Below, in pieces: positions 24,506-33,554 of a stretch of DNA of 64,000 nucleotides. Positions within the stretch are counted from its first letter, which is position 1. Every line of letters starts with the position of its first letter. The DNA lies in contig WQYC01000001.1 of the NCBI GenBank assembly GCA_009781425.1, forward strand, positions 124,001 through 188,000, given 5' to 3'. Both the position numbers and the translations under genes were made by a program. A model generated the notes under the pieces. That model had not been told where the DNA came from. It did not search any database and was given only the letters and a program-made list of their open reading frames with translations. This DNA is from Oscillospiraceae bacterium. GTDB taxonomy: Bacteria; Bacillota; Clostridia; Oscillospirales; Ruminococcaceae.

Positions 24506-27067
24506 TTACAACTCCCCTTTCAACTCCGCTAAAACCTGTAGCGCTTCAAGCGGCGTTAAGCCGTTCACGTCTAATGTTTTCAGCCTATTAATCACGCTTT
24601 CTCGGGCTAATAACGAAAAGTCAATCTGCGCTTCCTCTTCCCTCTCGCGCAGCTCGGTTTCAAGCTCGATTTTGGAATTCCGCTCCATTATTTTCAGCGA
24701 TTCCTTCGCGCTGTTAATGACTTTTTCGGGAACGCCTGCAAGCTTCGCGACCTCGATTCCGTAGCTGTCGTCAACGCCGCCCTCGACGATTTTATGCAGA
24801 AAATGCAGCTCGTCGCCGCGCTTTGAAGCTGCCGCGCTGAAGTTTCTGATGCCTGAATTCTTGCGCTCTAATGCGATTAATTCATGATAGTGCGTGGCGA
24901 AAAGCGTTTTACAGCCTGTCTTTTTATTGATGTATTCTGCGACAGCTTTCGCGATTGAAATGCCGTCAAAGGTAGAAGTTCCGCGCCCGATTTCGTCAAG
25001 AATTACTAAGCTTTTTCGCGTTGCGTTTTTGAGAATTTCCGCGACCTCCGTCATTTCAACCATGAAGGTTGACTGCCCTGCCGCGAGGTCATCGCTTGCA
25101 CCGACGCGAGTGAAAACCTTGTCAACAACGCCGATTCTCGCCGATTTCGCAGGGACAAAAGAACCGATTTGCGCCATGATTGTGAGCAGTGCTACCTGCC
25201 GCATGAAGGTAGATTTGCCCGCCATGTTTGGACCTGTGATTATAATTAAGCGATTTTTTTCGGTGTCAAGATAAATGTCATTAGGCGTGAAAACGCTTTG
25301 TTTAAGCACCTTTTCAATGACAGGGTGTCTGCCGTCTTTTATTTCAATTACGCTTTCTGTGCTGATTTCGGGGCGCGTATAATTGTTCTCAATTGCACAC
25401 TGCGCGAAGCCGCCAAGCACGTCTAAAATTGAAATAGCTTCTGCAGTTCTCTGCGCAATTTCGAGCTTTGTTTTTATGATTTCAGTGACCTCGGTGAAAA
25501 GCTCGGCTTCAAGCGCGATGATTTTGTCGTTTGCGCCGAGAATTTCGTGCTCGATTTTTTTAAGCTCCTCGGTTATGTAACGCTCGCCGTTTGTCAGCGT
25601 TTGCTTTCTGATATAATGCGCGGGCGCAGAATTTATATTACTTTTTGAAATCTCGATATAATAGCCGAAAACGCGGTTGTAACCGACTTTTAAGTTCTTA
25701 ATTCCTGTTGCTTTTCTCTCGCGTTCTTCAAGAACTGCGAGAATATTTTTATTATCCTTTGTGATTAATCGCAGGTTGTCAAGCTCGGAATTATAGCCGT
25801 CGTTAATGTATCCGCCGTCTTTTGTGAGCGCGGGCGGCTCGGGTTTAATTGCGCTTTCTACAAGCGAAAAAATCTCTGTCATATCAGATATTCTTGTGTT
25901 TAATTTTTGCAAAAGCGGCGAATTAAACTGCGCCAAAATGCACTTTAAATCGGGAATTTTTCCGCAGGTCGCGCCGAACGCAGAAACATCGCGCGGGTTA
26001 GCTTTGTTGTAAATAATGCGCGTCATGAGCCGTTCTATGTCGTAAACTCCGCCGAGCGATTCGCGTAAATCGCCAAGTCCTATAACGTTTTTCATGAGCT
26101 CGTCAACAGCCTCCAAGCGGCGCAGCACGCGCATGTGGTCGGTCAGCGGGCGTTCGATGAATTGTTTCAATCTTCGTCTGCCCATTGACGTGCGGGTGCG
26201 GTCTAACACCCACATCAGCGAGCCGCGTTTGTCGCCGCCGCGCATGGTTTCCGTGAGTTCTAAGTTTCTGCGCGCTGTCAGTCCTAAGTCCATAAACGCG
26301 CTGTCGCTGTGCATTTTCAGTTCAATGAAGCGCGGCGTGTCGCTCAAGTGTGTCTTCTTTATGTAGCCCAAAAGTGCGGCGATTGCACCCGCCGCGAGCG
26401 GATTTTCCGTGACTATTTCCAGGGGAATAAAGTTATAATTCGCGAGAATTCCCGTGCTGTATTCGCTGTCGTCAAGCGTTTCGCCGACACAAGCAGGGAT
26501 TTTCGTTTTTATGAAGCTCGCGGTGTTTTTCAGCGACATGAATTCGGTGTTAAACAGCACTTCAACAGGCATGAAACGCGCGATTTCCGCGATTAACGCG
26601 TCTTCATAATTCTTTCCGCTTTTCTCAAAAGCGTTCAGCTCACCTGTTGACAAATCAGCGAAAACCGCTCCGACAGATTTACTTTTCATGTAAAAACAAG
26701 CGATGAAATTATTACTCCCCGCGTCCAGCATATTGTCCTCAATCAGCGTCCCCGCCGTGACAATCCGCACAACCTCGCGCCGCACCAAGCCCTTGCCCGT
26801 AACGTCGCCCACCTGCTCGACTACTGCGACCTTATCGCCCTGCTCTACGAGCCTTTTTATGTAATTTTCGGCGGCATGATGAGGCACGCCGCACATCGGG
26901 GTTTCAGCGCGGCTCGTAAGCGTCAATTCCAGCTTTTTCGACACCTCAACAGCGTCGTCAAAAAACATCTCGTAAAAGTCGCCGAGACGATAAAAAACGA
27001 CGTAGTCCTTGTATTTTTCCTTGATTTCGCAGTAATGCTTGAGCATGGGGGTTAGTTCTTTGTTCAT
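24506..27067 (-). CDS. mutS: DNA mismatch repair protein MutS
   Basis: This 853-aa protein recognises mismatches. The N-terminal mismatch-binding motif is YVVFYRLGDFYEMFFDDAVE (Phe-x-Glu form), then TPMCGVPHHAAENYI. The ATPase has Walker A TGPNMAGKSTFMRQ, Walker B VILDEIGRGTSTFDG and LFATHYHEL. Length is typical. It is in one block with mutL, the ylbF-type gene and miaB, as in Bacillus. Confidence 0.97.
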   Translation of the reverse strand: MNKELTPMLKHYCEIKEKYKDYVVFYRLGDFYEMFFDDAVEVSKKLELTLTSRAETPMCGVPHHAAENYIKRLVEQGDKVAVVEQVGDVTGKGLVRREVVRIVTAGTLIEDNMLDAGSNNFIACFYMKSKSVGAVFADLSTGELNAFEKSGKNYEDALIAEIARFMPVEVLFNTEFMSLKNTASFIKTKIPACVGETLDDSEYSTGILANYNFIPLEIVTENPLAAGAIAALLGYIKKTHLSDTPRFIELKMHSDSAFMDLGLTARRNLELTETMRGGDKRGSLMWVLDRTRTSMGRRRLKQFIERPLTDHMRVLRRLEAVDELMKNVIGLGDLRESLGGVYDIERLMTRIIYNKANPRDVSAFGATCGKIPDLKCILAQFNSPLLQKLNTRISDMTEIFSLVESAIKPEPPALTKDGGYINDGYNSELDNLRLITKDNKNILAVLEERERKATGIKNLKVGYNRVFGYYIEISKSNINSAPAHYIRKQTLTNGERYITEELKKIEHEILGANDKIIALEAELFTEVTEIIKTKLEIAQRTAEAISILDVLGGFAQCAIENNYTRPEISTESVIEIKDGRHPVIEKVLKQSVFTPNDIYLDTEKNRLIIITGPNMAGKSTFMRQVALLTIMAQIGSFVPAKSARIGVVDKVFTRVGASDDLAAGQSTFMVEMTEVAEILKNATRKSLVILDEIGRGTSTFDGISIAKAVAEYINKKTGCKTLFATHYHELIALERKNSGIRNFSAAASKRGDELHFLHKIVEGGVDDSYGIEVAKLAGVPEKVINSAKESLKIMERNSKIELETELREREEEAQIDFSLLARESVINRLKTLDVNGLTPLEALQVLAELKGEL

Positions 27068-27083
27068 TTTATTAGTTTTTCCT

Positions 27084-27674
27084 TTACAAACTTATCCATA
27101 AAGCAGGACGAATTCCGCTGCTCAATTCAATATAATTACCGCCATTATTAGAAGGCTCTCCTCTTATACCAACAATTACAGCCCCCTCACCACCAAGAGC
27201 GGGTGTACGAAGCCACCACCAATATTCACGACCACTGCCGTAAAACGCTATTCTTTCTGAATCGTTTGTAAAGTATAAATTGGCTTCATCCAAGCTCAAT
27301 AAAAATACTTTATCCGTAGTATCATTACCACCGGAGGCTAAACTGCCATATGGATTGTCATTGTTGATTATAATAGTTTCAATAATTCGGCTTTGCTCTT
27401 CCGGAGTGAAATTGTTTTCAATAAATTCACCGTTCAAATATTCGCGAATAGTGCTATATTCCCATGTTATTTCTACTCGCTCTGCATGATATTTTTTTAT
27501 TTCTATTATCTCTTCGCTAATAATTAACACCTTATCTTCTTGTCTGTCAATTATCCGCCAATCACGACCGCCAAACTGAATAATTTCTTTTTCATTCGCA
27601 ACAGTATTGGTGTTGCAAGCCGTCAGTCCCAATACCAATACTATCACAACAATTGTTACAATTAAATTTTTCAT
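27084..27674 (-). CDS. lipoprotein with DUF6273-like domain
   Basis: This 196-aa protein starts MKNLIVTIVVIVLVLGLTAC (lipobox, Cys20) and then has the DUF6273 pattern seen in clostridial surface proteins: IQFGGRDWRII, STIREYLNGEFIENNFTPEE, FLLSLDEANLYF, YWWWLRTPALGGEGAV and the ending SSGIRPALWI. Function unknown. ATG 27674 lies 2 bases after the stop of the YlbF-type gene. It sits between genes that are adjacent or nearly so in Bacillus (ymcA and mutS), so it is an insert. Confidence 0.75.
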   Translation of the reverse strand: MKNLIVTIVVIVLVLGLTACNTNTVANEKEIIQFGGRDWRIIDRQEDKVLIISEEIIEIKKYHAERVEITWEYSTIREYLNGEFIENNFTPEEQSRIIETIIINNDNPYGSLASGGNDTTDKVFLLSLDEANLYFTNDSERIAFYGSGREYWWWLRTPALGGEGAVIVGIRGEPSNNGGNYIELSSGIRPALWISL

Positions 27675-27676
27675 AA

Positions 27677-28093
27677 TTACCCGCCGCAACCTCCGCAGCT
27701 CCCGCAGCCGCTTCCGCAGCCCTTTGCCGCCGGTTCGCAGGTTTCGGGGTCTGCACCCTCGCAGCACATCGCGACGATTTGATTAACGCCGTTCAGCATT
27801 TGGTCGAACTCGGCTTTCGCGCCGCTGTACGCTCTCATGTTCTCGTTGCTCATGATTTCTGCGTAAGTCCCGCGCATTTTCTCGTTGAGCTCATCGATTT
27901 TACCTTGTTTTTTTTCACCCTCGGCTTTGGAAAGCTCCATGCTTAAATTTTCGCGCTGTAGGTTAAATTCACCGATAAGATTTTGAAGAGCCTCGTCGCC
28001 GTCGTTTTTTTCCTTTGCTGTGAAATAAGCTTTGAAACGGTCGTCCGCTTGAATAGCCTTTCCGAGTTCTCTTGCTGCTTGAATTGGGTTCAT
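27677..28093 (-). CDS. YlbF/YmcA-family protein with Cys-rich tail
   Basis: This 138-aa protein starts MNPIQAARELGKAIQADDRF, matching the YlbF/YmcA (Ric) family of helical proteins. In B. subtilis, YmcA, YlbF and YaaT form a [4Fe-4S] complex that affects mRNA maturation and sporulation, and ymcA also follows miaB there. The tail is unusual: CCEGADPETC followed by GCGSGCGSCGGCGG, eight Cys in all, enough to hold an Fe-S cluster. The ATG overlaps the miaB stop by 4 bases. Confidence 0.85.
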   Translation of the reverse strand: MNPIQAARELGKAIQADDRFKAYFTAKEKNDGDEALQNLIGEFNLQRENLSMELSKAEGEKKQGKIDELNEKMRGTYAEIMSNENMRAYSGAKAEFDQMLNGVNQIVAMCCEGADPETCEPAAKGCGSGCGSCGGCGG

Positions 28094-29424
28094 ATTATTT
28101 CTCCTTTTAACGCCCATGGCAGGGCTTTATTAACTTTAATATCTACGAATTTCCCGCGTAATTCCGCGCTTCCTGCCCCTGCGGAAAAGTCCACAATTAT
28201 GCCTTGCTTGCTTTTTCCCGTAAGTAGTTTGGGGTCGCTTCTGCCTTCGCCGAGACATAAAACGCGCAGTGTTTTTCCTGTATATCGCTCGTATGAACGT
28301 TCGCTTATTTTGCCCTGAACATCAAGCAATTCCTGAAACCATGCTGACTTTTCTTCGGCGGAAGCAGGGGCGTCGAAATCCGCTGCCGCTGTTCCCTCGC
28401 GCTTGCTGTAAATGAAGGTGTAGGCGGAGTCGAAGCTGACTTCACGAATCAAGTCGAGCGTATCCTTAAAATCCTCGTAAGTCTCGCCCGGGAAGCCTAC
28501 TAAAATATCGGTGGTGAGCGAGATTTCGGGGATTTTTCGTTTAGCGTATTCAGCGAGTTCGATATATTGCTCGCGGGTGTAACCGCGGTTCATGAGTTTT
28601 AAGATGCGATTGCTACCCGATTGCACGGGCAAATGCAGGTGACGAGAGATGTTGCGGCTTTCGGCGATGAAGTCAATTAGCTCTTTTTTGCAGTCCTTCG
28701 GGTGGCTGGTCATGTAATTAATAATGAATTCGCCGTCTATATTGTCAAGCTCCCTCAGAAGCTCCGTAAAACCGCTCGCAGTGCCTTTCCCGTAGGAGTT
28801 TACGTTCTGTCCGAGCAGTAGAATATCCTTGCGGTTCTCGGCGATTAAGCTTTTCACCTCGGCGACTATATTTTCGGCAGTACGACTGACCTCACGCCCG
28901 CGGACAAGCGGCACGACGCAGTAGGTGCAGAAATTGTCACAGCCGTTCATAATAGGAACGTTTGCTGAAAATTCGCCCTCGCGCAAGGGCTTCACGTCCT
29001 CGTCAAGACTGCCGCCCGCCTCGGCTATATGCACCTTTGCGCCTTTTTGCGTTTTTGATTCGGCTGATTTTATTATTTCCGGTAAAGAAGCGATTATGTT
29101 CGTGCCGAGAATCGCGTCTAAGAACGGAAACTTAGCTTTAAACAGTTCTGCCGCGTGCTCCTGTTGAGTCATACAGCCGCAGAGAATTATAGTGAGCTCA
29201 GGCTTGTCCTCCTTCAACTTTTTGAGCGCGCCGACATTGCCGAAAACGCGCTGCTCCGCGTTTTCGCGGACGGCGCAGGTGTTGAAGATTATGAGGTCGG
29301 CGGCTTCGGGCGTTTTGACTGCGATGTAGCCCAAGGTCAGCAACAGTCCCGTTATTTTCTCGCTGTCAGCGAAGTTCTGCTTACAGCCATAGGTTCGCAC
29401 ATAGGCTTTTCTAAAATTTTCCAT
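28090..29424 (-). CDS. miaB: tRNA-2-methylthio-N6-dimethylallyladenosine synthase
   Basis: This 444-aa radical-SAM enzyme adds the methylthio group to A37 after MiaA. The N-terminal cluster cysteines are in RTYGCKQN, FNTCAVREN and LCGCMTQ; the radical-SAM motif is MNGCDNFCTYCVVPLVRGRE; a C-terminal TRAM domain follows (TGKTLRVLCLGEGRSD). The start is ATG 29424: MENFRKAYVRTYGC is needed for the fold, and no ribosome site precedes it. The promoter lies so close that the mRNA should be leaderless. Confidence 0.96.
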   Translation of the reverse strand: MENFRKAYVRTYGCKQNFADSEKITGLLLTLGYIAVKTPEAADLIIFNTCAVRENAEQRVFGNVGALKKLKEDKPELTIILCGCMTQQEHAAELFKAKFPFLDAILGTNIIASLPEIIKSAESKTQKGAKVHIAEAGGSLDEDVKPLREGEFSANVPIMNGCDNFCTYCVVPLVRGREVSRTAENIVAEVKSLIAENRKDILLLGQNVNSYGKGTASGFTELLRELDNIDGEFIINYMTSHPKDCKKELIDFIAESRNISRHLHLPVQSGSNRILKLMNRGYTREQYIELAEYAKRKIPEISLTTDILVGFPGETYEDFKDTLDLIREVSFDSAYTFIYSKREGTAAADFDAPASAEEKSAWFQELLDVQGKISERSYERYTGKTLRVLCLGEGRSDPKLLTGKSKQGIIVDFSAGAGSAELRGKFVDIKVNKALPWALKGEII

Positions 29425-29431
29425 ACTATAT

Positions 29432-29460
29432 ATTGTATATGTTTTTTGCGGATTTGTCAA
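29432..29460 (-). promoter_or_regulatory. promoter of miaB, predicted leaderless
   Basis: Minus strand TTGACA (29460-29455), 17 bp, TACAAT (29437-29432), then 7 nt to the ATG. The expected start of transcription is at or within a base or two of the start codon. Confidence 0.8.
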
Positions 29461-29470
29461 GTGCGGAAAT

Positions 29471-29498
29471 AAAAAAAGCAGAGGCAAAATGCCTCCGC
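29471..29498 (-). terminator. terminator of the LRR gene
   Basis: Minus strand GCGGAGGC ATTTT GCCTCTGC then TTTTTTT. The stem is the same as the hairpin at 34085-34106 next to the second LRR gene. Confidence 0.88.
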
Positions 29499-29504
29499 GT
29501 TCTT

Positions 29505-30194
29505 TTATTTAAAGTGAATTTTAGTATGAGAAATATATCTTTGTAATTCATCTATTTGTTTCTCGTCAATTGGATTTCCGTCTAATATTAAAAATTCTAA
29601 TCTATACAATTCGCAAAGCGGGGTAATATCTGATATTTTATTATTACTTAACCCTAATCCAATTAGGGTTGTTAACTCGCTGAGAGAGGTTATATCTGTT
29701 ATTTGGTTATTATTTAAAAACAAATTATTCAATCTTTTCATTCTTGTGAGCGGTGTTAAATCACTAATTTGATTATCCGATAAATTCAAAGAACTAAGAT
29801 AAATTAATCGTTCAAACTCGAAAATAGATAAATCAGTTATATTATTGCTGTGAAATTCTAAGGTAGTTACGAAAACTGATATTTCGCCGTTTTCTATCAT
29901 TTCAATGAATTGTTCACCGGTTATATTTCTCGAACCCAAATGAATATGTAAAATACCCATCGGCGGCAATCCCTTTGCAATTCGTAAAATCATCAACGCG
30001 TCTGTGCTGTCAACTTTGCCGTCTTTGTTTACGTCATACCGCTCTAAGTCTGCTTCGGATAGTGGAGCTATTCCCGCCATATAGCGCATAACAGTCAGTG
30101 TATCTGCTGTCGTGAACTCGCTTTCAGCGAAAGCAACAAGTGGAAATATAAGCGTAAGCGATAAAGCAAGGATAAAAGAAAACAGCTTTTTCAT
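29505..30194 (-). CDS. secreted LRR protein with dockerin-like module
   Basis: This 229-aa protein has a signal peptide (MKKLFSFILALSLTLIFPLV, AFA cleavage), then a dockerin-like module (FTTADTLTVMRYMAGI, DVNKDGKVDSTDALMILR, keeping one calcium loop), then about five internalin-type leucine-rich repeats of 22 residues (for example LNLSDNQISDLTPLTRMK). It is probably exported and binds another protein. Paralogue of the gene at 34127. Its promoter is at 30223-30251, GGAGGA ribosome site. Confidence 0.85.
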   Translation of the reverse strand: MKKLFSFILALSLTLIFPLVAFAESEFTTADTLTVMRYMAGIAPLSEADLERYDVNKDGKVDSTDALMILRIAKGLPPMGILHIHLGSRNITGEQFIEMIENGEISVFVTTLEFHSNNITDLSIFEFERLIYLSSLNLSDNQISDLTPLTRMKRLNNLFLNNNQITDITSLSELTTLIGLGLSNNKISDITPLCELYRLEFLILDGNPIDEKQIDELQRYISHTKIHFK

Positions 30195-30222
30195 AGTCTT
30201 CCTCCGAAATAATAATATACTG

Positions 30223-30251
30223 ATTCTACCACAAAAAATAATTTACGTCAA
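30223..30251 (-). promoter_or_regulatory. promoter of the LRR gene
   Basis: Minus strand TTGACG (30251-30246), 17 bp, TAGAAT (30228-30223). Confidence 0.75.
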
Positions 30252-30286
30252 GCCAAATATCGGCAATTTTCTCATTAATTATCGCT

Positions 30287-30292
30287 TATAAT
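30287..30292 (+). promoter_or_regulatory. -10 box of spoIIGA-sigE, predicted leaderless
   Basis: TATAAT, then AAAAAT, then the ATG of spoIIGA. No -35 box stands at 17 bp. In B. subtilis the spoIIG promoter also has an abnormal spacing and needs Spo0A~P; a weak Spo0A-box resemblance (minus strand TTGCCGAT, ending near 30259) lies about 20 bp upstream. Confidence 0.55.
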
Positions 30293-30298
30293 AAAAAT

Positions 30299-31117
30299 AT
30301 GCTTTACCCAAACATCATTTACATAGATACGCTCATAATTATCAATCTCTACGTGAATTTTTTTCTGATAAAGGCTTGCGGGGCTTTTCTGCACAGGAAA
30401 ATAAGCACGGCGAGGTGTGTTTTGGGTGCGGCTGCGGGCGGGGCTTCTTCGCTTGTAATTCTGCTGCCGTCCCTGCCGCTGACCCTGAGCAGTACGATTA
30501 AGCTTGCCTTAGGCGCGGTGCTCGTGCTGATTGTTTTCGGGCGGGAAAGATTCGTGAAAAACGCGCTTGTCTTCTTTGTTATTAATGTGATTTTCGCAGG
30601 TGTAATGCTGATTTTGAGCCTTTTTCTCTCGCCGCTGAGCATGATTTACAATAACGGCACTGTCTACTTTGACATATCGTTTCTCGCGCTTTTAAGCTTC
30701 ACGGCGGCGGCGTATTTAGTTATTCGGGTGCTTCGGTATTTTTTAGATGTGAAATTTAATGCAGACAGAATTTACTCGCTTACTTTTCAGTACGAAGACG
30801 TGAGCAGAAAGCTGCAGGCTTTTGCAGATTCGGGAAATACGCTGACAGATTTTTTCACGGGGAAGCCTGTGATTATCTGCGATAAAAGCACCTGCGCGAG
30901 CTTGTTTCCCGAATTCGACATAAACAACCTTGAGCTTGTAAAAGGCTTGCGGTTACTGCCTTATTCGACGATAAACGGGAGCGGGATTATCCCTGTGTTT
31001 AAGCCGGATTTGATTACAATTGACGGGAAGCAGATTGACGCGCTTATTGGAATTTCAAAAGAAAACATAAATAAAAACGGCGTGAACGCCATTTTCAGTC
31101 CGAAATTATTATTTTAA
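30299..31117 (+). CDS. spoIIGA: sporulation sigma-E processing peptidase SpoIIGA
   Basis: This 272-aa membrane aspartic protease cleaves pro-sigma-E in the mother cell. The N-terminal half has five hydrophobic helices, beginning [20 protein letters not shown]; the C-terminal half has the catalytic [19 protein letters not shown] motif and [11 protein letters not shown]. It lies directly upstream of sigE as in all endospore formers with this pair. No ribosome site precedes its ATG. Confidence 0.95.
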   Translation: MLYPNIIYIDTLIIINLYVNFFLIKACGAFLHRKISTARCVLGAAAGGASSLVILLPSLPLTLSSTIKLALGAVLVLIVFGRERFVKNALVFFVINVIFAGVMLILSLFLSPLSMIYNNGTVYFDISFLALLSFTAAAYLVIRVLRYFLDVKFNADRIYSLTFQYEDVSRKLQAFADSGNTLTDFFTGKPVIICDKSTCASLFPEFDINNLELVKGLRLLPYSTINGSGIIPVFKPDLITIDGKQIDALIGISKENINKNGVNAIFSPKLLF

Positions 31118-31128
31118 GGAGTAAAACC

Positions 31129-31851
31129 ATGCACGATTTACAAACGGTTTTGCAAACGATTATTTGCAAAATCAGACGAGCAAAAGAGAGAGAAAAAGAC
31201 AGCATTTTCTACATAAACGGCGCAGAATCACTGCCGCCGCCGCTCTCAAGAGAGGACGAGGAAATCGCGTTCAAAAAGCTCGAAACCGACTTCAACTCTG
31301 CGCGGGAAACGCTGATAGTGCATAATTTGCGGCTTGTGGTTTATATCGCGAAAAAATTCGAGTCAACGGGAATCGGCATTGAAGACCTGATTTCAATAGG
31401 TACAATCGGACTTATCAAGGCAGTAAACACCTTCAGCCCCGATAAAAATATAAAGCTCGCGACTTATGCTTCGCGTTGTATTGAAAACGAAATTCTCATG
31501 TTTCTGCGAAAAACAGGCTCGCAGAAATACGAGATTTCTATTGACGAGCCTTTAAATATTGACTGGGACGGGAATGAGCTTCTGCTCTCCGATGTCCTCG
31601 GAACTGACAACGATATTGTCAATGTCAACATCGAAAACGAGGTTGAGCGCGACCTGTTGCTGTCGGCAATCGGCAGGCTCGGAAGCCGCGAAAAGCAAAT
31701 CATGGAAATGCGTTTCGGGCTGATTGACGGCAACGAGCGCACGCAAAAGGAAGTAGCGGATTCAATAGGCATTTCGCAGAGCTATATTTCACGGCTTGAA
31801 AAGAGGATAATTAAGAGGTTGAGGAAGGAATTGGAGAGACTGTGCGGGTGA
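31129..31851 (+). CDS. sigE: sporulation sigma factor SigE
   Basis: This 240-aa sigma-70-family protein has a short pro-sequence, region 2 ([37 protein letters not shown]) and region 4 ([39 protein letters not shown]). It directs mother-cell transcription after asymmetric division. AAGGAG precedes its ATG, 11 bases after spoIIGA. Together with spoIIGA and spoVM it shows the organism makes endospores. Confidence 0.96.
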   Translation: MHDLQTVLQTIICKIRRAKEREKDSIFYINGAESLPPPLSREDEEIAFKKLETDFNSARETLIVHNLRLVVYIAKKFESTGIGIEDLISIGTIGLIKAVNTFSPDKNIKLATYASRCIENEILMFLRKTGSQKYEISIDEPLNIDWDGNELLLSDVLGTDNDIVNVNIENEVERDLLLSAIGRLGSREKQIMEMRFGLIDGNERTQKEVADSIGISQSYISRLEKRIIKRLRKELERLCG

Positions 31852-31855
31852 AGCT

Positions 31856-32638
31856 TTACAACCCCGCCACCGCTCTCAAAATTCTCAGCGCGTCGGCAGA
31901 AGTCGGCGCGTTTTCAATTCCAAACCTCGCACTCTGCTCGTCACTAAGTTCAATCGTCCCTGCAACAGCTTGCAAAATAATCAAAGCTTCCTCAGTAGTA
32001 AAGGGCTCAGGCACATAAACCCACGGCGAAACGCCATACAAAAACTCAAATATTTCTTCGGGGTTAACCGAACGAATAAGCGATTTTTCTCCGGGATAAT
32101 CACCGGGATAATAAGTTATCCTAAAAACAAAATTATCAATATCTATAATAAAAATAAAGTTAATATTACCGTATCGAGTCATTATAAAATCTCTTGAATT
32201 CATGTCGGAATAGACTTTTACAAGGTCTTCAAAATTCATATCAAGTTCAAACAAAAATTCCCATGTTTCGATTTTACCCCTTCCCGAAAGTTGGAAGTTG
32301 TATAACTCGCCAATATCAGTTCTAAATGAAACATCTATACTGTTCCAATGCGGAAAGTAAGAAATACCATTCAATCTAATTTCGGAAGTACTCGGAAGTG
32401 GTAAAGAATCAAAAAGCGTTAAAAGATTTATAAGCATTTCACGGGTTACGTGCTGACCTCTGTAATGTTCATGACGTCTTGCGTATTCTCTCAATTTTTC
32501 ATCATCTGCTTCAACTATTTCTCTCAGCTCTGCTAACCCTTCTTCACCTCTAACGACAATTTGTACAGGGGGTGGGGCAGAAGCTAAAAAAGTTATGAGT
32601 ATAAGAATAGCAAGCGGAATCAACAAAAGTTTCTTCAT
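31856..32638 (-). CDS. exported protein with degenerate dockerin-like C-terminal module
   Basis: This 260-aa protein starts MKKLLLIPLAILILITFLAS (signal or anchor), followed by a domain of unknown family, then SVNPEEIFEFLYGVSPWVYV and a module FTTEEALIILQAVAG...SADALRILRAVAGL that resembles both helices of a dockerin but has lost the calcium loops. Paralogue of 42949-43722 (same ends, diverged middle). The start lies 2 bases after the ymdB stop. It ends 4 bp from the end of sigE on the other strand. Confidence 0.65.
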   Translation of the reverse strand: MKKLLLIPLAILILITFLASAPPPVQIVVRGEEGLAELREIVEADDEKLREYARRHEHYRGQHVTREMLINLLTLFDSLPLPSTSEIRLNGISYFPHWNSIDVSFRTDIGELYNFQLSGRGKIETWEFLFELDMNFEDLVKVYSDMNSRDFIMTRYGNINFIFIIDIDNFVFRITYYPGDYPGEKSLIRSVNPEEIFEFLYGVSPWVYVPEPFTTEEALIILQAVAGTIELSDEQSARFGIENAPTSADALRILRAVAGL

Positions 32639-32640
32639 AA

Positions 32641-33423
32641 TCACATCTCCTTATTAATCCTCATTATCGACAACGCTTTTCCCGTTTTCTCGTCAACCTC
32701 GAGCAGAACCGCGTTAATGCTCATCTTCCCTGTTGCGAGCGCGTGCTTCTTTGGATAGTAGCAGGTGAAGCGTTCGATAATCACGTCCTTGTCAACGCCG
32801 AGAACCGAATCATGCGCGCCTGTCATGCCGGTGTCTGTAATATAGGCAGTGTGCGAGTTTATAATCTGCTCGTCAGCCGTCTGCACGTGCGTATGCGTGC
32901 CGAGAACCGCGCTGACTTTCCCCGCTAAGTAATAGCCCATCGCTTTCTTTTCGGCGGTGGCTTCGGCGTGAAAATCGACGATTATATTTTTAGTTTCAAT
33001 GCTTTCAAGCAACTCATCAACGCATTTAAAAGGATTATCAGCCGGAGCCATAAAAGTGGTTCCGGCTAAGTTTATTACTGCGACCGAAAAGCTTCCGCGG
33101 TCAACAATGCAGACGCCTTTTCCGGGCGCGCTGTCGCTGCCGCCGAAGTTCGCAGGACGCAGAATAAAAGGATTCTCGCGGTAAGAGCAATCCATTTCAT
33201 GCCGCTTGAAGCAGTGGTTGCCCGTGGTGATTGCGTCCGCGCCCGCCTTGAAAAGTAGGTTCGCGGAGTGCGGCGTAATGCCGTTGCCATCGGCAGAATT
33301 CTCGCCGTTAATAATAACCAAGCCCTTGCCGATTCCGAGCTCGTGCTTGAAATTCGGGAGAAAATCGCAAAGCCTTTCGCAGGCGTCCTGCCCGACTATG
33401 TCTCCGATAAATAAAATTTTCAT
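32641..33423 (-). CDS. ymdB: YmdB-family metallophosphoesterase
   Basis: This 260-aa protein has the family motifs ILFIGDIVGQDACERL, IINGENSADGNGIT, ITTGNHCF, IIVDFHAEATAEKKAMGYYL and GTHTHVQTADE. In B. subtilis YmdB is a cyclic-mononucleotide phosphodiesterase that affects biofilm and motility, and is encoded near miaB, ymcA and mutS as here. No ribosome site precedes its ATG; the promoter is at 33430-33458, so the message should be leaderless. Confidence 0.93.
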   Translation of the reverse strand: MKILFIGDIVGQDACERLCDFLPNFKHELGIGKGLVIINGENSADGNGITPHSANLLFKAGADAITTGNHCFKRHEMDCSYRENPFILRPANFGGSDSAPGKGVCIVDRGSFSVAVINLAGTTFMAPADNPFKCVDELLESIETKNIIVDFHAEATAEKKAMGYYLAGKVSAVLGTHTHVQTADEQIINSHTAYITDTGMTGAHDSVLGVDKDVIIERFTCYYPKKHALATGKMSINAVLLEVDEKTGKALSIMRINKEM

Positions 33424-33429
33424 ACAAAT

Positions 33430-33458
33430 ATATTAACATATTATTGCATTTTTGTCAA
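33430..33458 (-). promoter_or_regulatory. promoter of ymdB, predicted leaderless
   Basis: Minus strand TTGACA (33458-33453), 17 bp, TAATAT (33435-33430), then 6 nt to the ATG. Confidence 0.8.
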
Positions 33459-33508
33459 ATTTTAATTGTTCTACTTTCTTTTAATCAAACATATTTTAGT
33501 ATGGACAA

Positions 33509-33531
33509 GTAGGGGCGCGCAGTGCGCGTCC
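33509..33531 (+). repeat. palindromic repeat (GTAGGGGC family), lipoprotein leader
   Basis: GTAGGGGCGCGCAGTGCGCG then TCC, 23 bp before the start codon and in the gene's orientation. Confidence 0.85.
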
Positions 33532-33554
33532 ACCAAAAGAAAGGAATTAACATC

